Shown: piece after piece, positions 1 through 6,353 of the stretch
Layout: each line of letters begins with the position of its first letter
Position numbering within the stretch: the stretch's first letter is position 1
NCBI GenBank assembly: GCA_031263435.1
Contig: JAISFT010000103.1
Span: forward strand, 1 to 7,791
Direction of reading: 5' to 3'
DNA from: Treponema sp.
Lineage (GTDB): Bacteria; Spirochaetota; Spirochaetia; Treponematales; Breznakiellaceae
Length of the DNA stretch: 7,791 bases
Translations under genes and position numbers: made by a program
The notes under the pieces: model-generated
What the model saw: only the letters and a program-made list of their open reading frames with translations
What the model was told of the DNA's origin: nothing
The model's database searches: none

Positions 1-1796
1 TCCAGGCCGGCCCTGAGCCCGATGGCGTCCAGCTTGGCCTGCCGGGCGGCCATTCGTTCCTCTTTTTCGATGTACCCCGCGTATTTGATGTCCAGGTAGG
101 CCCGCTCCAGCCACTCCGCTGGATACTCCCCTAGTTCGGGGGCCAGGGGGAGGATGTCCTCCGGGCAGATCCGGGAGTCCCGCAGGGCTTGTTCCAGAGT
201 CTCCCCCCCGTGGGACCGGAGGCTGTCGTGTCCGGAGAGGACGCTGTACCCGGTTTCCATCGCGGCCGGCACTTTCCGTTGCCTCAGCAGTTCCCGGACA
301 GCCTCCAGCCCCGCGGTTTTTTTGATGAACCGTTCCCAGCGCTCCTCATTTACCAGTCCCAGATCCCGGCCCCGGGGACTCAGGCGGGTATCGGCCGTAT
401 CGTGGCGCAGCACCAGCCGGTGTTCCGCCCGGCTGGTGAACATCCGGTAGGGTTCCCTGGTTCCCAGGGTGGTAAGGTCGTCAATAAGCACCCCGATATA
501 GGCCTCCGCCCGGCCCAGCACCAGGGGCGGTTCCCCCCGCAGCTTCTGGGCCGCGTTGATACCCGCGACCAGGCCCTGGGCCGCGGCTTCCTCGTAACCG
601 GAGCTGCCGTTGGTCTGCCCCGCGGTAAAAAGTCCTGCAATCCGTTTGGACTCCAGGCTGGGGTAAAGGTCCAGCGGGTCAAGGTAATCGTACTCCACCG
701 CATAGGCCGGCCGGACAATCCGCGCCCCCTCCAGACCGGGGATGCTGTGGATAAACTCCTCCTGCACATCCTCCGGCAGGGAGCTGGAGGCGCCGTTCAT
801 GTACATTTCCGTGGTGGAAAGCCCCTCGGGCTCGATAAAAATATGGTGCCGTTCCCGTTCAGGAAACCGCATCACCTTGTCCTCAATGGAAGGGCAGTAG
901 CGGGGCCCCCTGCCGGTGATCTTGCCGCCGTAAAGGGGGGACCGGTGGATGTTCGCACGGATGATCTCGTGGGTCCGGGGGGTACTGCCGGTGATCCAGC
1001 AGGGAACCTGGGGCAGGGGAGGCCGCGGGATCGCCCCCGTCGGCCCATTTGTCCTTTTCCCCTCGTCCGTCCCTTTTCCCCCATCCGGGGGCCGGCCGGC
1101 ATAGTCCACGTCAAAAGAAAAGGGCCGGACAGCTTCCCCGTCCTGCCGTTCCATGGCCGAATAGTCGATGGAATCCCCCGCAAGCCGGGCGGGGGTGCCG
1201 GTTTTAAGCCGTCCCAGGGGGAAGCCCCGCCGCCGCAGATTTTCCCCCAGGCCCAGGGCGGCCTCTTCCCCCAGGCGGCCCTGGGGGGCGTCGTAATCGC
1301 CGATGAAGATCTTCCCCTCCATAAAGGTACCGGTGGCCAGGATCACCGTCCGGGCGGATATACGCCGCCCCCGCCGGGTAACGACCCCCAGCACCTGGGG
1401 GCGGCCCTCTTCACCGGAGACCATGAGGTCCAGCACGGTGTCCATGTAGATCGACAGCCCCTTCTGCTGTTCCAGGGCGCTGCGGGCCGCGCTTTGGTAG
1501 CAGTGCTTGTCGGTCTGCGCCCGGGGGGCCTGGACCGCAGGACCCCGGGAGCGGTTCAGGACCCGGTACTGGATTACGCTGAGGTCGGTAAGCTTCCCCA
1601 TCTCCCCCCCCAGGGCGTCAACTTCCCGGACCAGGTTCCCCTTGGAAAGCCCCCCCACCGCGGGGTTGCAGGAGAGGGCCCCGATACGGTCCGGGTTTTG
1701 GGTGATAAGGAGGACGGAAAAGCCCAGCCGGGCCGGGGCCAGGGAGGCTTCGATGCCGGCATGGCCGCCGCCCACCACGATGCAATCGTAATCCAT
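1..1796 (-). CDS. mnmG: MnmG (GidA), tRNA U34 carboxymethylaminomethyl modification subunit, 3' end cut by window edge
   Basis: FAD-dependent subunit that, with MnmE, adds the (carboxymethyl)aminomethyl group to C5 of wobble uridine 34 in a subset of tRNAs; cytoplasmic. The reading frame is open from ATG 1796 to the window edge (598 codons seen of about 620-640 usual). The N-terminus [18 protein letters not shown] is the FAD-binding Rossmann motif. SCNPAVGG carries Cys43, YCPSIEDK carries Cys301 (equivalent to the two conserved cysteines of E. coli MnmG), and [17 protein letters not shown] at about 445-461 and DIKYAGYI at about 569-576 are family signatures. Start chosen because it fits the family N-terminus exactly; it lies 7 nt after the mnmE stop, with only a weak AGGG upstream, so translational coupling is likely. 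Odd feature: about 28 extra residues at 234-262 (Gly/Lys/Thr/Pro-rich), encoded around 1011-1097, just before the conserved QVPCWIT. Identification is secure; the C-terminal helical domain end is outside the window. Confidence 0.97.
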   Translation of the reverse strand, partial: MDYDCIVVGGGHAGIEASLAPARLGFSVLLITQNPDRIGALSCNPAVGGLSKGNLVREVDALGGEMGKLTDLSVIQYRVLNRSRGPAVQAPRAQTDKHCYQSAARSALEQQKGLSIYMDTVLDLMVSGEEGRPQVLGVVTRRGRRISARTVILATGTFMEGKIFIGDYDAPQGRLGEEAALGLGENLRRRGFPLGRLKTGTPARLAGDSIDYSAMERQDGEAVRPFSFDVDYAGRPPDGGKGTDEGKRTNGPTGAIPRPPLPQVPCWITGSTPRTHEIIRANIHRSPLYGGKITGRGPRYCPSIEDKVMRFPERERHHIFIEPEGLSTTEMYMNGASSSLPEDVQEEFIHSIPGLEGARIVRPAYAVEYDYLDPLDLYPSLESKRIAGLFTAGQTNGSSGYEEAAAQGLVAGINAAQKLRGEPPLVLGRAEAYIGVLIDDLTTLGTREPYRMFTSRAEHRLVLRHDTADTRLSPRGRDLGLVNEERWERFIKKTAGLEAVRELLRQRKVPAAMETGYSVLSGHDSLRSHGGETLEQALRDSRICPEDILPLAPELGEYPAEWLERAYLDIKYAGYIEKEERMAARQAKLDAIGLRAGL

Positions 1797-1803
1797 AGCC
1801 CTG

Positions 1804-3333
1804 CTACTTCCCCACGCAGAATTTGCTAAAGATGGTTTCCAGAATATCCGCGGTGGAAACCTCCCCGGTGATCTCCCCCAGGGCGTTGACCGCATCCCGG
1901 AGCAGGGGCGCGGCCAATTCCAGGGGTTCCCCCCTGTCCGCCAGTTCCAGGGCCCCCTCCAGGGCGGCGCAGGAGCGGTCTACCAACTCCTTCTGCCTTT
2001 CGCTTCCCAGGCCGGTTTCCCCGGCTCTGCGCCCGGGCAGTCCCCGTCCCAGGGCCTCCTCAATGGCCCGGCACAGTTCCCCCAGCCCTTCCCCGGTTTT
2101 GGCGCTTACCGGCAGCGGGGCGGAGAAACCGGGAGGGACGGAGGAGTCAGGAGAAACAGGGGCGCCGGGAGAGGCCGGGGGGGCCAGGTCCGCCTTGTTC
2201 CACAGCAGGATCAGGGGCCGGCGCAGGGCGGCCTGGGCCCTGAAAACGGCCTCATCCTCCTCCCGGATACCTTCCGTCCCATCGACGACGTACAGCACCA
2301 GGTCCGCCTGGTCAAGAAGCTCACGGCTCCGCCGTATGCCCAGTTCCTCGGCCCTGTCCATCTCCGCCGCAGGGGCAAGTTCCCGCAGCCCCGCGGTGTC
2401 CGCAAGACGCAGAGGGATCCCCCCGATGCAGACCAAAGCCTCTATCCAATCCCGTGTGGTGCCGGGGATCTCCGTAACAATCGAGCGATCCTCCCCCAGC
2501 AGGGCGTTAAACAGGCTGGACTTCCCCGCATTGGGCCTCCCGGCAATCACCGCCAGGGCCCCCTCCTGGTAGAGCCGCTCCCCCCCCCAGGTGTCCGCCA
2601 GGGCCCGCAGCCGTTCCAGCGCTTTTTCTACCATTTCCCGGCCCGGCAGCCCCGCCTGCTCCCCGGAGAAGCCCAACTCTTCCTCATCGTAGTCCAGGTG
2701 CAGTTCCGTTTCCGCCAGGGCTTCCACCAACCGTTGTTTCAGCGCGGCAATTTCCCCCCGGAGCCTCCCGGCCAGGCGGCCCACCGCATGTTCCCGGCCC
2801 GTGTCGGTCTTTGCCTTTACCAGTTCCATCACGGATTCCGAGCGGGTCAGGTCAATCTTGCCGTTTATAAAGGCCCGGAACGTGAATTCGCCCGGCAGAC
2901 CCTCCCGGAATCCCGCAGTTTTCAAAGCCGCCAGCACCGCCTTTACCGTGGCTGCCCCCCCGTGGCAGACAATATCTGCCCCCTCCTCACCGGTGTAGCT
3001 CCCGGGGGCCCGGTACACGGAAACCAGGACTTCATCAATAAGGGCGGAATCCCCGGAGGCGCCGTTCTGATCGTTCTGAACATTCCGGCCGTTCCGGTCA
3101 TCCCGACTGTCCCGGACGCAGCGGCCGCGGCGGATCCAGCCGTGGACAATGCTGTGCCCCCCCGCGGCCCGCAGTGCGCCGGGCCGTGAAAAGATCCCCG
3201 CCAGCAGATCCAGCGATCCGGCCCCGGAACAGCGGATCAGGGCCAGGGCGCTCTCCCCCGGCGGCGTAGCCAGGGCGCTGATGGGCGCTTCATCCCCATA
3301 AAAGGGCCTAGCAGTTTGTTGCGCTTCGCGCAT
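1804..3333 (-). CDS. mnmE: MnmE (TrmE), tRNA modification GTPase
   Basis: GTPase partner of MnmG in U34 tRNA modification; the N-terminal domain binds a folate one-carbon donor. Visible: N-domain core [11 protein letters not shown] (18-28); G1 GRPNAGKS (265-272); G2/switch IPGTTRD (289-295); G3 DTAG (312-315); G4 NKAD (379-382); G5-like SAKTGEG (410-416); and the C-terminal FCVGK with catalytic Cys506 (family FC[IL]GK). All key residues are intact. At 509 aa it is about 50 longer than usual, from an N-terminal extension, a tripeptide-repeat insert at about 73-90 and a Pro/Ser insert at about 387-407 between G4 and G5. ATG 3333 is the only ATG, GTG or TTG in frame before the conserved core; the next upstream in-frame triplet of note is a TAA at 3367-3369. 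That ATG, its GGAGG and codons 1-8 (MREAQQTA) lie inside the repeat element 3308-3455. Heads the mnmE-mnmG pair. Confidence 0.97.
   Translation of the reverse strand: MREAQQTARPFYGDEAPISALATPPGESALALIRCSGAGSLDLLAGIFSRPGALRAAGGHSIVHGWIRRGRCVRDSRDDRNGRNVQNDQNGASGDSALIDEVLVSVYRAPGSYTGEEGADIVCHGGAATVKAVLAALKTAGFREGLPGEFTFRAFINGKIDLTRSESVMELVKAKTDTGREHAVGRLAGRLRGEIAALKQRLVEALAETELHLDYDEEELGFSGEQAGLPGREMVEKALERLRALADTWGGERLYQEGALAVIAGRPNAGKSSLFNALLGEDRSIVTEIPGTTRDWIEALVCIGGIPLRLADTAGLRELAPAAEMDRAEELGIRRSRELLDQADLVLYVVDGTEGIREEDEAVFRAQAALRRPLILLWNKADLAPPASPGAPVSPDSSVPPGFSAPLPVSAKTGEGLGELCRAIEEALGRGLPGRRAGETGLGSERQKELVDRSCAALEGALELADRGEPLELAAPLLRDAVNALGEITGEVSTADILETIFSKFCVGK
3064..3117. repeat. Six imperfect 9-bp tandem repeats inside mnmE
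   Basis: Six consecutive 9-mers: GTTCTGATC, GTTCTGAAC, ATTCCGGCC, GTTCCGGTC, ATCCCGACT, GTCCCGGAC. On the minus strand they encode the tripeptide series [18 protein letters not shown] (residues about 73-90 of MnmE), placed in the N-terminal domain between the conserved start and the [20 protein letters not shown] segment. The period keeps the frame. Most MnmE proteins lack these residues, so this looks like a minisatellite-type loop expansion. Confidence 0.85.
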
Positions 3334-3337
3334 AAAA

Positions 3338-3342
3338 CCTCC
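3338..3342 (-). promoter_or_regulatory. Shine-Dalgarno for mnmE, supplied by the repeat element
   Basis: On the minus strand GGAGG is followed by TTTT and the ATG at 3333, a 4-nt spacing, slightly short but usable. It abuts the terminator-like hairpin 3343-3367, so folding of that hairpin could affect ribosome access. It supports 3333 as the mnmE start. Confidence 0.75.
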
Positions 3343-3367
3343 AAAAATCGCCTGAAAGGCGATTTTT
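3343..3367 (-). terminator. Terminator-like hairpin directly before the mnmE ribosome binding site
   Basis: AAAAATCGCC (3343-3352) pairs with GGCGATTTTT (3358-3367); adding T3353-A3357 gives an 11-bp stem and a GAA loop. It has a GC-rich core and a T run on either strand, so it has bidirectional intrinsic-terminator form. Read on the minus strand it would end PAP2 transcripts, yet it sits only 10 nt ahead of the mnmE ATG, leaving no room for an independent promoter behind it. It is therefore either leaky, an attenuator for mnmE, or structural baggage of the repeat element. Confidence 0.7.
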
Positions 3368-3402
3368 TACTTTGCAAACTGCAAAAGCAGCCCATGTATC
3401 GT

Positions 3403-3433
3403 GGTTTTTGCGACACAAAGTGGCGCAAAAACC
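3403..3433. repeat. 31-nt near-perfect stem-loop inside the repeat element
   Basis: GGTTTTTGCG (3403-3412) and CGCAAAAACC (3424-3433) are exactly complementary. The interior CAC-AAA-GTG (3414-3422) continues the stem after one A/G mismatch. This is the largest secondary structure of the element and would form in RNA of either strand. Confidence 0.85.
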
Positions 3434-3451
3434 TACAAGTGCAACAGGCTG

Positions 3452-4399
3452 CTAGTCATGGGTTTCGGCAGAAGCCGGATCGGCGCTCTCCACCCTTTCG
3501 GCCAGACGCAGGCGGAGAAACACCCAAGGGGCGCCGCCGCACACCCAGAAGCCCGCAAGGGTAAAGCGGATGAAGAAAAAGAGAGGATAGGCGGAAGAAT
3601 CTTCCCCCGGATCCACAAAGCTGAGAATTGTGAACAGGACCAGCATCCCGGCTATCCCGATAACAAAACGGAGAACCCTAACCAGGAACTGCGCCGGATT
3701 CTTCCCCAATCCGGCGGCCCGGAAGTGGATATACGTGCAGTTCATGCTGTAGCCAAACCCTATACCCAGCACCAGGGCTCCGGGCGTCAATATCGTCGTG
3801 TCCGGCCGGTAAAGGATCATCACAAAAGCCGCAGCGGAGCAGAGGATCATCTGGAACCGCCGTCCCCCCCGGATCAAGGCCCCCTTCAACCTGTCCCCCA
3901 GGGCTGCATAGCCGCCCAGCACCAGGGCCCCCAGAATCCAGCCCCCCACCAGGTCCGTAGGAAAATGGACCCCCAGGTAGAGCCGGGAAAAGCCCACCAG
4001 CAGACTGATAAAAGCGGCCGGAAGGTAGGCCCATTTCTTCTTCGTCCAGGAGGCAAGGATCATCCACATCGTCAGGGAAATCTGGGCATGACCGGAGGGG
4101 AAGCCGTTAAGACTTTCGTTGACCATCCCCACCGCCGGGTCCCAGCCTTCCCAAAAGGGCCGGGGCTGGCCCAGCAGGAACTTCAGGGCCATGTTGATCC
4201 ACAGGGAAACAAGCACCGCTATCATCAGCCGGATGCCTTTTTCCGAATCGAGACACCAGAATATGAAGGAAAGCAGCGTCAAATAGACCGGGGCGGTCCC
4301 CAGCATGGTAAGCAGCCGCATAAACACAGTAAGGGCCGGATTTGCATGGGACTGGATCGAACGAATCAGATCCAGTCCCCAAAGCAGTGTAGATTCCAT
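3452..4399 (-). CDS. PAP2-superfamily membrane phosphatase
   Basis: Integral membrane lipid phosphatase of 315 aa. The three-part catalytic signature is complete: K73-x6-R80-P81 (KFLLGQPRP), P101-S102-G103-H104 (GFPSGHAQ) and S138-R139-x5-H145-x3-D149 (SRLYLGVHFPTD), with His145 as the expected phospho-acceptor. Several hydrophobic spans surround the motifs (for example about 26-49, 56-72, 106-117, 126-137, 150-166) and more follow in the C-terminal half, which extends well past the catalytic core. Substrate cannot be read from sequence; undecaprenyl pyrophosphate or phosphatidyl phosphates are the usual candidates. Start set at ATG 4399: it has AAGAGG at 5-nt spacing and precedes a typical amphipathic N-terminus. 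An in-frame ATG at 4492 lies in repeat copy 2 and would add an implausible 31-residue tail. The stop TAG (3452-3454) is formed by the CTAG terminus of the repeat element. Same strand as mnmE, 118 nt upstream. Confidence 0.9.
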   Translation of the reverse strand: MESTLLWGLDLIRSIQSHANPALTVFMRLLTMLGTAPVYLTLLSFIFWCLDSEKGIRLMIAVLVSLWINMALKFLLGQPRPFWEGWDPAVGMVNESLNGFPSGHAQISLTMWMILASWTKKKWAYLPAAFISLLVGFSRLYLGVHFPTDLVGGWILGALVLGGYAALGDRLKGALIRGGRRFQMILCSAAAFVMILYRPDTTILTPGALVLGIGFGYSMNCTYIHFRAAGLGKNPAQFLVRVLRFVIGIAGMLVLFTILSFVDPGEDSSAYPLFFFIRFTLAGFWVCGGAPWVFLRLRLAERVESADPASAETHD

Positions 4400-4402
4400 A
4401 AG

Positions 4403-4425
4403 ATCCTCTTGGATAATCCTCTTGG
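4403..4425 (-). promoter_or_regulatory. Duplicated Shine-Dalgarno region of the PAP2 gene
   Basis: ATCCTCTTGG occurs twice, at 4403-4412 and 4416-4425, a 13-bp period. On the minus strand each copy reads CCAAGAGGAT. The nearer AAGAGG (4410-4405) sits 5 nt from the ATG at 4399 and decides that start; the further copy is too distant to act directly. Confidence 0.7.
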
Positions 4426-4450
4426 TACCGGGACTTGCCGGGATGTCTGG

Positions 4451-4493
4451 CAGCCTGTTGTATTGGCGGATTTTATGCGCGAAGCGCAACAAA
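4451..4493 (+). repeat. Short derivative of the 148-bp repeat element, copy 2, opposite orientation
   Basis: CAGCCTGTTG (4451-4460) matches one terminus of copy 1. The 23 bases at 4471-4493 (TTTTATGCGCGAAGCG onward) are identical to the reverse complement of 3315-3337, including the TGCGC-GAA-GCGCA hairpin. The intervening TATTGGCGGA resembles the TTGGAGG preceding the core in copy 1, so an internal stretch of about 100 bp is absent. An outer inverted repeat TGCCGGGA/TCCCGGCA (4436-4443, 4495-4502) encloses the copy. Here the core ATG points against the neighbouring genes and opens only an 11-codon frame, MREAQQIPGSP, ending at TAG 4508-4510. It occupies the gap between the lipoprotein and PAP2 genes. 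Confidence 0.75.
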
Positions 4494-4506
4494 TTCCCGG
4501 CAGCCC

Positions 4507-6237
4507 TTAGCTATTCGCCGGAGCAGCTTCCTCCGGGGCCGGAGGATTCTCCCCCGTCACTTGCGGCGGAAATTGCCCCTCACCGGTTTCTACAACCCTG
4601 CAGAACAGCGCGGTAAAGTCGTCTATCACCGCGACAGGCCCGGCGACGGCAGGGGAACCGGACTGCCCCCCCTCATATTCAGAGCCGGAATGGGTTACGG
4701 GGTCTGCCGGGTCGTTGACCTTGGACGTTTCCCTCTTTCCCAGCCAGGAATGTAGTTCCCCCTGCAAGGGTGCATCCAGGAACAGCCCCAGCTCATGGCC
4801 CGGCGCCGAATAGGGAGAATCCGCCGTTTCCAGGTAGACCCCAAGCCCTGTTTCGCGGATCTCCACATCAATCAGTACCCCGGTAAAGGATCCCTCCGCC
4901 CCGTTTATCTCCAGGCTTGCAGCCTGGATTTTTTCATCCTGATCTTCCAGTTCAAGGTACAGGGCGTCTTCTTTAAGGGAAAGCCCAATGACCACGGAAT
5001 AGGCCGTGTTCCCCAGACGGGCGCCGAAGACAGGCCCCTCACTCAGCGGGGAAAGACGGATAAAGAAACGGAAGAATCCCCCGCCGTCCCCGGAAGAATC
5101 CCCCGCCGGATTCAAAACCCCCAAGGGGGCCTCGTAGTAGTCCCCGGCGTTCAGGGCAAGACCGTAGATCTGTTTTGCCGGGTACCACAGCGGCGCTTTC
5201 GTTCCGCCCAGTTCCGCCCCCGTCCCGGCTTCCTGCAGATCGCCGGCCAGTTGGTAACGGTAAAGAAAATACCCGTTTTGGAGGAGAGAAGCGGCATTTT
5301 CATCCGTTCCGGCGGAAACCGGCAGGGAAAGCTCAGCAATCCGCCCCTTCATTGCAGCCTGGGGCATCAGGGGGAACAACTCCGTCCGAATCGTGTGGAA
5401 GCCCGTCTGCTGGGGGGCCTTCCAGAGCAGCCGCGCCGCGCCGTCCTTCGCAAAGCCTTCGCCAATCCGGCGATTGCCGTTGTACCAGACAATGTACGGC
5501 TCAAGCCCTTCCCCGTATTCCACCTGGGTTTCCAGCAGCACCTTGAGCCCCTGGGGTACCAGGTGGCTGTTCCCGTAGAGTCCCGGCAGATAGTACCGGA
5601 TCCCCCCGTTTTCAAATTTCTGGTTCCCAATATAGTAAATCTGACGGCTGCTCCGGCTTAGCAGATCCTGCCTGCCCCGGATCTCAAATACCATCGTGTA
5701 GTACCCAATTTCAAGATTCCGGGGCAGCGGAAAGGGGGGAAGCTGGCCGGCAAAGCTGTCTACCGGTATCATAAGATCATGAACCGCAGCCGAATCCTGA
5801 ACAAGCGCCCCCGTCTCCTCTGCTTCACCGCCTCCCGTGTCCGTTTCAGCGCCCGATGTTTCAGTGCCCGATGTCTCAGCGCCCGATTCGGAAACAGCCC
5901 CCGCGTACTCCGTTTTGCCGCTCCGCTCCACCGGGACAGCTTCGGTAGTGTAGTACACCCGGCTCCCCGCCGGTTTCCCTTTGGAATCTTCCAGGTACAC
6001 CACCAGGTTGACAAGGTCCGGGTCCCCGGCCACCGAATTGGAAAAGTAGGGCAGCACCGTGTCTTCCGCCGCAATAATCGAATACTTATCCAGCGAAGTA
6101 TGGTTGATCAGGGCGTTTACCTGGTAAGTTCCGATAGAGGGCAGAACAATATCGAGCTGATTGCAGGCGCCCAGGAGACCAAGAGCGCCCGCCGTAACCA
6201 ACACGTTTATCCCTTTTCGGAAACACATACCCATCAT
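4507..6237 (-). CDS. Large lipoprotein with C-terminal LamG/ConA-like region, function unknown
   Basis: 576 aa. The N-terminus has basic residues (R7, K8), a hydrophobic stretch and the lipobox LLGAC, with Cys25 as the predicted lipidated residue, so a membrane-anchored, probably periplasmic or surface protein. The mature part is rich in beta-strand-like segments: an N-terminal module (about 28-100), an acidic SG[AT]ET repeat linker (about 117-137), a middle module (about 165-310, including VWYNGNRRIGEG and LLWKAPQQTGFHTI), and a segment at about 355-500 whose alternating pattern suggests a concanavalin/LamG sandwich. The last about 75 residues are Pro/Glu/Gly-rich. No catalytic motif recognised. 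Start set at ATG 6237: GGAG lies 8 nt upstream and the signal peptide is then complete; the longer frame from 6348 would bury it behind 37 residues. Resembles conserved hypothetical treponemal lipoproteins, by impression only. Role not assignable. Confidence 0.85.
   Translation of the reverse strand: MMGMCFRKGINVLVTAGALGLLGACNQLDIVLPSIGTYQVNALINHTSLDKYSIIAAEDTVLPYFSNSVAGDPDLVNLVVYLEDSKGKPAGSRVYYTTEAVPVERSGKTEYAGAVSESGAETSGTETSGAETDTGGGEAEETGALVQDSAAVHDLMIPVDSFAGQLPPFPLPRNLEIGYYTMVFEIRGRQDLLSRSSRQIYYIGNQKFENGGIRYYLPGLYGNSHLVPQGLKVLLETQVEYGEGLEPYIVWYNGNRRIGEGFAKDGAARLLWKAPQQTGFHTIRTELFPLMPQAAMKGRIAELSLPVSAGTDENAASLLQNGYFLYRYQLAGDLQEAGTGAELGGTKAPLWYPAKQIYGLALNAGDYYEAPLGVLNPAGDSSGDGGGFFRFFIRLSPLSEGPVFGARLGNTAYSVVIGLSLKEDALYLELEDQDEKIQAASLEINGAEGSFTGVLIDVEIRETGLGVYLETADSPYSAPGHELGLFLDAPLQGELHSWLGKRETSKVNDPADPVTHSGSEYEGGQSGSPAVAGPVAVIDDFTALFCRVVETGEGQFPPQVTGENPPAPEEAAPANS
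5069..5108. repeat. 18-bp direct repeat read in two different frames within the lipoprotein gene
   Basis: CGGAAGAATCCCCCGCCG is present exactly at 5069-5086 and 5091-5108. The period is 22 bp, not a multiple of three, so on the minus strand the same 18-mer is translated once as PAGDSS and once as GGGFFR (residues about 377-390). This looks like a local duplication at the edge of the C-terminal beta-rich module. Confidence 0.85.
5846..5890. repeat. Three 15-bp tandem repeats encoding SG[AT]ET in the lipoprotein
   Basis: TCAGCGCCCGATGTT, TCAGTGCCCGATGTC and TCAGCGCCCGATTCG are consecutive. On the minus strand they encode ESGAE-TSGTE-TSGAE, an acidic hydrophilic linker after the first module. 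Period 15 keeps frame, so copy number could vary without breaking the gene. Confidence 0.88.
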
Positions 6238-6245
6238 AAAATATA

Positions 6246-6249
6246 CTCC
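6246..6249 (-). promoter_or_regulatory. Shine-Dalgarno deciding the lipoprotein start
   Basis: GGAG on the minus strand, 8 nt before ATG 6237. It supports the start that gives an intact lipoprotein signal peptide over the longer frame from 6348. Confidence 0.6.
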
Positions 6250-6293
6250 ATGAATACCCGCAAAGCTAGTCCCGGTTTTTCCCGGCATAATCG

Positions 6294-6323
6294 GTATAAA
6301 CCGGCAAATAGCAAAAATAGCAA
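6294..6323 (-). promoter_or_regulatory. Candidate sigma-70 promoter for the lipoprotein gene in the divergent spacer
   Basis: On the minus strand TTGCTA (6323-6318) and TTATAC (6299-6294) are spaced by 18 nt, in an AT-rich spacer of an otherwise GC-rich window; the 5' leader would be about 50 nt. The spacer (6238-6353) also carries three copies of AAATAGCAA (6306-6314, 6315-6323, 6327-6335), of which the middle one overlaps the -35. A small inverted repeat CGGT-ATAA-ACCG (6292-6303) covers the -10. No convincing promoter for alr was found here, though one must lie in or near it. Confidence 0.3.
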
Positions 6324-6353
6324 CAAAAATAGCAAGAGGAGAGATCATCCATC

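Larger units (their letters stand above)
3308..3455 (-). mobile_element. 148-bp hairpin-rich repeat element (MITE-like), copy 1
   Basis: The ends are inverted repeats: CTAGCAGTTTGTTGC (3308-3322) and GCAACAGGCTGCTAG (3441-3455), 13 of 15 positions complementary, both terminating in CTAG. Inside lie four hairpins: TGCGC-TTC-GCGCA (3320-3332), an 11-bp terminator-like stem (3343-3367, listed separately), CTGC-AAAA-GCAG (3379-3390), and a 31-nt near-perfect stem-loop (3403-3433). There is no transposase gene, so if mobile it would be non-autonomous. It fills the space between the PAP2 gene and mnmE and overlaps both: its CTAG gives PAP2 the TAG stop, and its other end gives mnmE a ribosome binding site, ATG and eight codons. 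A 23-bp core is repeated at 4471-4493. No flanking direct repeat is seen unless CTAG itself is a 4-bp target duplication, as in some IS5-type elements. Mobility is inferred from structure and the second copy, not shown. Confidence 0.7.

Noticed and set aside
189..1829. Long plus-strand open frame of 546 codons opposite mnmG
   Set aside because: It is the antisense shadow of mnmG, which has full family motifs on the minus strand; the predicted product is Pro/Gly-rich with no recognisable domain.
3316..3564. Small plus-strand frame starting MLRFAHK, a start also seen on the minus strand at 4492
   Set aside because: The shared N-terminus is just the reverse reading of the repeat core; no ribosome binding site and no protein-like composition beyond the element.
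3401..4510. Plus-strand open frame of 369 codons opposite the PAP2 gene
   Set aside because: The PAP2 catalytic motifs are intact on the minus strand, and this frame begins and ends inside the two repeat copies; a spurious antisense frame.
6301..6340. AAATAGCAA triplet repeat as a CRISPR array or replication iterons
   Set aside because: Only three 9-bp copies at unequal spacing in a divergent promoter region; no spacers, no cas or rep genes nearby.
6238..6348. N-terminal extension of the lipoprotein from an ATG at 6348
   Set aside because: It would put 37 residues ahead of a complete signal peptide with lipobox; ATG 6237 has a proper GGAG at 8 nt.
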